Shown in pieces: positions 60,324-64,000 of a stretch of 64,000 nucleotides of DNA (position 1 is the first letter of the stretch; each line of letters begins with the position of its first letter). The DNA comes from a bacterium (lineage in GTDB: Bacteria; Bacillota; Clostridia; Lachnospirales; Lachnospiraceae), in the NCBI GenBank assembly GCA_023664305.1, contig JAMPFT010000006.1, positions 104,003-168,002 on the forward strand, read 5' to 3'. A program made the translations under genes and the position numbers. The notes under the pieces are model-generated. The model saw nothing but the letters and a program-made list of their open reading frames with translations, had not been told where the DNA came from and did not search any database.

Positions 60324-60460
60324 AGCCCTCTTTTCCTTTCCGCAAATTCATTTGACACGGTCTGCCGCCTCCCGGCATCCGGGCAGACTGACAGATTATA
60401 TTTATGATAACACGCCTTGTCCGCAATGTCCCGCAAAATCTCTAAATAAACTTTAAGATT

Positions 60461-60901
60461 TTATAAAATGTCCGTCTCCCCGAACAGGTCCCCCTCCAGG
60501 GAAAAGATATGTTCTATGGGCAGAACCGTCCCGTCCGCAAACAAAAGCTCGCGCCGATATCCTTCAATCCGCTTTGCCTTTCCCTGTTTTGTCCGATAGG
60601 CGCCGCCGCTTTTCCTCTCGTCCGCCTCAAAGTAAGTAACCGTTATCTCCTGCTCTCCGTCCTCCAGCCGCCTGCCCAGAAAGGAAAGCCTCCGGTCCAG
60701 CCATTCCTTCCTGTCCTCGTCCAGCTCTGCAAACGCCTCCGTCCGCCGCTCCGTCTCCCGGATCGCCGCCTCATGCCCCGTGAGCGCCGCAAAGGGCGAA
60801 AACTGCGCGGCCCTGTCCGCGAGCGGCATCTGCGGGTGATTTTTCGAGACATGCCGCGGCAGATTTATGATATCGTCATATTTATGGCTTCCGTTATCCA
60901 T
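60461..60901 (-). CDS. YolD-like protein
   Basis: A 146-residue protein with the YolD-family opening YDDIINLPRHVSKNHPQMPLADRAAQFSPFAALTGHEAAI. YolD-like proteins are commonly paired with Y-family polymerases of the UvrX type; here it lies 11 bp after such a gene and should be co-transcribed. The molecular role is not established, so a link to lesion bypass is by association. Confidence 0.88.
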   Translation of the reverse strand: MDNGSHKYDDIINLPRHVSKNHPQMPLADRAAQFSPFAALTGHEAAIRETERRTEAFAELDEDRKEWLDRRLSFLGRRLEDGEQEITVTYFEADERKSGGAYRTKQGKAKRIEGYRRELLFADGTVLPIEHIFSLEGDLFGETDIL

Positions 60902-60912
60902 TCATAAACCTC

Positions 60913-62442
60913 CTATGCTTTATGTCCTCCGATCTGGCGGTTGCGTTCCATGGTTGTGGCTCCCTCCTGCAGATCCGTCCCTTTCAGGATGGCATTTTTG
61001 CCGTACTTTTTCTTGACGGACAGCATAGCCTCCTGAAGCTTCCTCTCCCTGGCAAGCTTTTCCTCTTCCGCCTTTTTCTCCTTCTCCAAAGCGTCGTAAT
61101 CCGTAAACAAATCCAGCTGCTCGAAGCTTTCCTCCTTCCGGGCCGCGCTCTCATCCGTCAGCCGGTTTGCCGCCACCGTTATCCGCCGCACCAAAAGTCC
61201 CGGATCCACAATCCGGTCGTACAGCTCCATGACGGCGTCCAGAATCACCCGGGTGGAGGAGGTAGGCGATTTCAGGTTTACGGTTCCGTGGGCATGCTTC
61301 GGCACCTTTCTTCCGTAGCGGTCTACCGTAACCTCTCCCCGATAGCTGTCCCGGATCCGCGCATCGGTCAGATTATCGACGTCATACCCCACGGTGAGCA
61401 CCATCTGATCCGTCACCACCCGCTTCTCCACCAGGTCCAGGACCAATAAATCCGCCATCTCCCGCACAATCACCCGCGCCTTTTCAAAGTCATAAGGGCA
61501 CTGCAGCACCTGTCCGGAGCTGATGCTGCTCGTCTCCGGCCTGTAGGCCTTGATCAGATCCATGGTCACAGGCTCCCAGCCCCAGGCATGGTCTATGAGA
61601 AGCTCCGCGTTGACCCCGAACATTTTGTACAAAAGCTCCTCGTTATAGTAATCGCCGTCCCCGCCCAGAGAACAGCGGGCGATATCTCCCATGGTAAAAA
61701 GCCCCGCCTCCTCCAGCTTCTTTTGATATCCATGCCCCACTCTCCAGAAATCCGTCAGCGGCCTGTGATCCCATAAAAGCCGCCGATAACTCATCTCGTT
61801 TAGCTGTCCGATCCGAACGCCGTTTTGATCCGGCGCGGCATGCTTTGCCACAATATCCATGGCCGCCTTGCTAAGATACAGATTTGTGCCGATTCCCGCG
61901 GCGGCGGTGATTCCCGTGACCTCGAAAACCTCCCGGATCATCTTGCTCGCCAGCTCCTTTGCCGACATCCTGTAGGTATCCAGATAGTCGGTCACATCCA
62001 GAAACACCTCATCGATGGAATAGACATGCATGTCCTCCGGCGCGATATATTTCAGGTAGACGTCATAGATCACCGTGCTGTATTCCACATAAAGAGCCAT
62101 ACGGGGCGTCGCCGTGATATAGGCCGCCTCCAGCTCCGGATGTTCCTTAAGCTCCGGTGCCTGAAAAGAAGAGCCGCTAAAACGCTGCCCCGGCGCATGT
62201 AAAAGCCGCCCGGCATTGACCTCCCTCACCCTCCTGCTCACCTCAAACAGCCTTGCCCTACCCGGGATCCCGTAGGCCTTCAGCGAAGGAGAAACCGCAA
62301 GGCAGATCGTCTTCTCCGTCCGCTCCGCGTCCGCCACCACCAGATTGGTCGTCAGGGGATTCAGCTTCCGCTCCACACACTCCACCGATGCGTAAAAAGA
62401 TTTCAGATCGATTGCCACATAGGTACGCTGCCGTTCTCCCAT
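60913..62442 (-). CDS. Y-family DNA polymerase (UvrX/ImuB-like lesion-bypass type)
   Basis: A 509-residue translesion polymerase. DLKSFYASVECVERKLNP (near residue 10) gives the first catalytic acidic residue and the SFYASVE motif, and YSIDEVFLDVTDYLD gives the second pair. The little-finger and C-terminal region (about 230-420) is conserved in type, with a charged tail ending KYGKNAILKGTDLQEGATTMERNRQ. GGGG precedes the ATG at 62442. A promoter with an overlapping LexA-like site lies upstream, consistent with SOS control. Length exceeds DinB (about 350-420), favouring the UvrX type. Confidence 0.92.
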   Translation of the reverse strand: MGERQRTYVAIDLKSFYASVECVERKLNPLTTNLVVADAERTEKTICLAVSPSLKAYGIPGRARLFEVSRRVREVNAGRLLHAPGQRFSGSSFQAPELKEHPELEAAYITATPRMALYVEYSTVIYDVYLKYIAPEDMHVYSIDEVFLDVTDYLDTYRMSAKELASKMIREVFEVTGITAAAGIGTNLYLSKAAMDIVAKHAAPDQNGVRIGQLNEMSYRRLLWDHRPLTDFWRVGHGYQKKLEEAGLFTMGDIARCSLGGDGDYYNEELLYKMFGVNAELLIDHAWGWEPVTMDLIKAYRPETSSISSGQVLQCPYDFEKARVIVREMADLLVLDLVEKRVVTDQMVLTVGYDVDNLTDARIRDSYRGEVTVDRYGRKVPKHAHGTVNLKSPTSSTRVILDAVMELYDRIVDPGLLVRRITVAANRLTDESAARKEESFEQLDLFTDYDALEKEKKAEEEKLARERKLQEAMLSVKKKYGKNAILKGTDLQEGATTMERNRQIGGHKA

Positions 62443-62551
62443 AGTCTGTCCCCTTTCCGCCGCGGCCTTAGCCGCCCGATTCTTTCTATCCGCCGCAAAA
62501 TTCCCGCAAGCTGAAACGCGTCCCTGACACTGAAAAGCTGCGTCTGAAAAC

Positions 62552-62573
62552 ATTATAACAGAAAATGTGTTCG
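62552..62573 (-). promoter_or_regulatory. Promoter and LexA-like box of the Y-family polymerase
   Basis: On the minus strand the -10 TATAAT is at 62552-62557. Just upstream, CGAAC-ACAT-TTTCT (62560-62573) matches 8 of 10 positions of CGAAC-N4-GTTCG, with one half-site perfect, placing a repressor between the -10 and -35. The -35 (near 62575-62580) is weak. Confidence 0.55.
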
Positions 62574-62663
62574 ATTATCACCCTTTTTTTGTTTTACGGG
62601 TAATTTTTCTTTCCACATTCTTATTTTTTCCTTTTCCCTGCCCGTCAAAACATCCCGCAGGCC

Positions 62664-62728
62664 AAAAACCGGGAACCTGTTTACAGACTCCCGGTTCAAA
62701 AAAAGGCAGCCGAATCCCCGGCCGCCCT
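62664..62728 (-). terminator. Two tandem terminators after the last gene
   Basis: First, GGCGGCCG with CGGCTGCC followed by TTTTTTTG (62698-62728); second, AACCGGGA with TCCCGGTT followed by TTTGG (62667-62696). Both follow the stop at 62743 on the minus strand. The 190-bp gap 62553-62742 holds no gene. Confidence 0.85.
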
Positions 62729-62742
62729 TACTATTCAAAATT

Positions 62743-63933
62743 TTAATACCCCTCGTTTATCACCTTCCAGCCGCCGTCCTCCAGCCGTAAAAAGGCGGTG
62801 CGGTTGGGCTCCTGTATTTCGCCGCCTTTGCTGACGCAGACCGAAAACACAATCTCGCTTTCCGTCCGGCTTTCCAATTCCACGGAAACGACCTCAAAGA
62901 CCGTAGCCGCATAATATTCCCGGGCAGCCTTTTCCGCCGCCGAAAGCGCTTCGGCCGACTCTTCTGCCGATCCCTCTTCGTCTCTCTCCTCCGCACGGTC
63001 TGCAGGCCGCGAACTCTCCGCCCCGTCAGGAATACGGTTCCCCTCCGGCTGCGGCATATCGTCTACCGCGCCGCCCGGAACCGGGTCTCCGTTGCCCGAA
63101 ACCGGGTCTTCGCCGTCCGGAACCGGGGTTTCATCGCCCGAAACCGGGTCTTCATTACCGAAAACCGACTCTCCTTCGCCTGAAGCTTGGCTCCCGTCAG
63201 GGCCGCCTCCCTGCACAGAAAAAATCTCCCGCGGAATCGGGGTGCTGTCCGCACGCTTTAAAAAGTCGTCTTTTTCGCTGATTTCATAGGAATCAAGGCT
63301 GGCGAAGAAGGTTCCGTCCTCCAAAAGGGAGACCGTAATCGCTTTTACGGCGGTTTTACCGTTTGCAAACGTAATTTCCATAACGATCAGATCCTCCCGC
63401 AGCTCTGCCGGGAGCGCCGAGGCGGTGGCTTCCGCATGATCCGTCAGCTCCCGGATTGTCCCGTTTGGAACCCAGTCAACCGTCAGGTAGTAGTACTCGC
63501 TTTCATCCTCTCCGTAAGGCACCGTAAAATTCTGAGCGTTTCCGTACTCGTCCCGCTTCCCGGTCCAGTCCGTAAAACTGATCTGTTGGTTTTTGCAGGA
63601 GAAGCGGACTGTCTCAATCCCCCTGCCGGAAAGATAGAACATCAACGGATGCCCTTTCATCTCTCCCGTGTCGCTGATTGTCCCCGTGCAGAGCACAGCC
63701 CCTGCCTCCGTAATTTCTTCATCCGTCCCGCGAGCATAAACCCTTACCGCCGTTCCTCTGTGAGAAAAAATGACGCCGCAGCCGAAAATAAGTCCCGCAA
63801 GACAGGCCGCCAGAACGCCCCACAAAATCCGGCCCTTATTTTTGGCTTCCCTCTTTTGCCCGTAATTCAATGCCTCCTCGACATACTTACTGTCGAGCTC
63901 ACTCATAGCGGCGGAAAATTGCTCTGTGTTCAT
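62743..63933 (-). CDS. Membrane-anchored protein with heptad repeats
   Basis: A 396-residue protein. The N-terminus MNTEQFSAAMSELDSKYVEEAL is typical of proteins encoded directly after ECF sigma factors in Lachnospiraceae, often called anti-sigma-like; this is a resemblance only. A single membrane helix (about 34-56) is followed by a 160-residue extracytoplasmic domain, then a linker of 21-bp repeats encoding heptads such as EDPVSGN, a low-complexity acidic stretch, and a folded C-terminal domain (SVELESRTESEIVFSV). AGGAGAGAGG precedes the ATG. The gene upstream is outside the window. Confidence 0.7.
   Translation of the reverse strand: MNTEQFSAAMSELDSKYVEEALNYGQKREAKNKGRILWGVLAACLAGLIFGCGVIFSHRGTAVRVYARGTDEEITEAGAVLCTGTISDTGEMKGHPLMFYLSGRGIETVRFSCKNQQISFTDWTGKRDEYGNAQNFTVPYGEDESEYYYLTVDWVPNGTIRELTDHAEATASALPAELREDLIVMEITFANGKTAVKAITVSLLEDGTFFASLDSYEISEKDDFLKRADSTPIPREIFSVQGGGPDGSQASGEGESVFGNEDPVSGDETPVPDGEDPVSGNGDPVPGGAVDDMPQPEGNRIPDGAESSRPADRAEERDEEGSAEESAEALSAAEKAAREYYAATVFEVVSVELESRTESEIVFSVCVSKGGEIQEPNRTAFLRLEDGGWKVINEGY
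63074..63178 (-). repeat. Five 21-bp tandem repeats inside the last gene
   Basis: Copies begin at 63074, 63095, 63116, 63137 and 63158 with alternating variants of CCCGAAACCGGG. Each encodes seven residues (for example EDPVSGN, ETPVPDG). Copy-number change would keep the frame. Confidence 0.9.
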
Positions 63934-64000
63934 AGGGACACCTCTCTCCTAATATATAAGTGTAGGGTTTCAGTACCCAACAGCCAGTTGGGACTTAATC

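Noticed and set aside
60461-62442. Mobile element carrying the polymerase and YolD genes
   Set aside because: No integrase, transposase or flanking repeats; base composition is like the neighbours.
62553-62738. 61-codon minus-strand frame after the last gene
   Set aside because: It consists almost entirely of the two terminator hairpins and has no ribosome site.

Overview
The window is 64 kb of ordinary-looking bacterial chromosome from a spore-forming, mid-GC member of the Clostridia, most likely Lachnospiraceae. That placement is inferred from the gene set: GerW/YtfJ with a YtfI-like DUF2953 partner, YlbJ, the ruvA-ruvB-zapA-U32 order, the rpmB-yloU-yloV-recG neighbourhood, short HisG with HisZ, and strong Firmicute-type ribosome binding sites and sigma-A promoters. 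I see no rRNA, tRNA, CRISPR array, insertion sequence or prophage. Nearly all genes are on the minus strand; only a ylbJ-like gene, rpmB and a small lipoprotein gene are on the plus strand. || Layout, left to right. 1-3.4 kb: hisZ-hisG-hisD, read leftwards from a near-consensus promoter and a leader made of two 73-bp double-hairpin repeats. 3.4-7.9 kb: recU, two pseudouridine synthases, a short-chain dehydrogenase, a HAD phosphatase and a small membrane protein. 8-12 kb: ylbJ (+), a membrane-anchored cell-wall amidase, a coiled-coil protein, coaD and rsmD. 12-16.5 kb: a type IIA topoisomerase pair (parC, parE) preceded by an unusually structured leader. 16.7-22.3 kb: a DegV/FakB-like protein, recG, a FakA-like (YloV) kinase, an Asp23 protein and rpmB. 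22.4-30.4 kb: small sporulation and envelope genes, a NUDIX hydrolase, a U32 peptidase-family RNA-modification protein, zapA, ruvB and ruvA. 30.4-34.1 kb: a MATE exporter and leuCD. 34.1-39.9 kb: a two-component system whose surroundings are full of tandem repeats, a glycosyltransferase and a DedA protein. 40-46.8 kb: branched-chain amino acid genes (ilvC, two ilvN-type subunits, ilvB) and a methionine synthase without a reactivation domain. 47-48.5 kb: a lipoprotein and two small membrane proteins. 48.5-60.3 kb: a seven-gene membrane system. 60.4-62.6 kb: a YolD-like protein and an SOS-type Y-family polymerase. 62.7-63.9 kb: a membrane-anchored protein resembling those encoded after ECF sigma factors. 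|| How the genes work together. The his, leu, ilv and met genes give amino-acid biosynthesis, each with its own promoter. FakA and FakB-like proteins plausibly form a fatty-acid kinase. RuvAB, RecG, RecU and the Y-family polymerase are recombination and repair functions, and LexA-like half-conserved sites lie at the ruvA and polymerase promoters. || The best candidate for an under-described system is 48485-60323: a secreted, membrane-anchored protein, an ABC-2 transporter, a three-TM Gly/Ser-rich protein, a MoxR ATPase, a DUF58 protein and a 1529-residue membrane protein with three von Willebrand A domains that looks like a fusion of two BatA-type proteins. The most unusual nucleic-acid features are the parE leader, the his leader, and the in-frame 39-bp repeats lying just past the response regulator stop codon.
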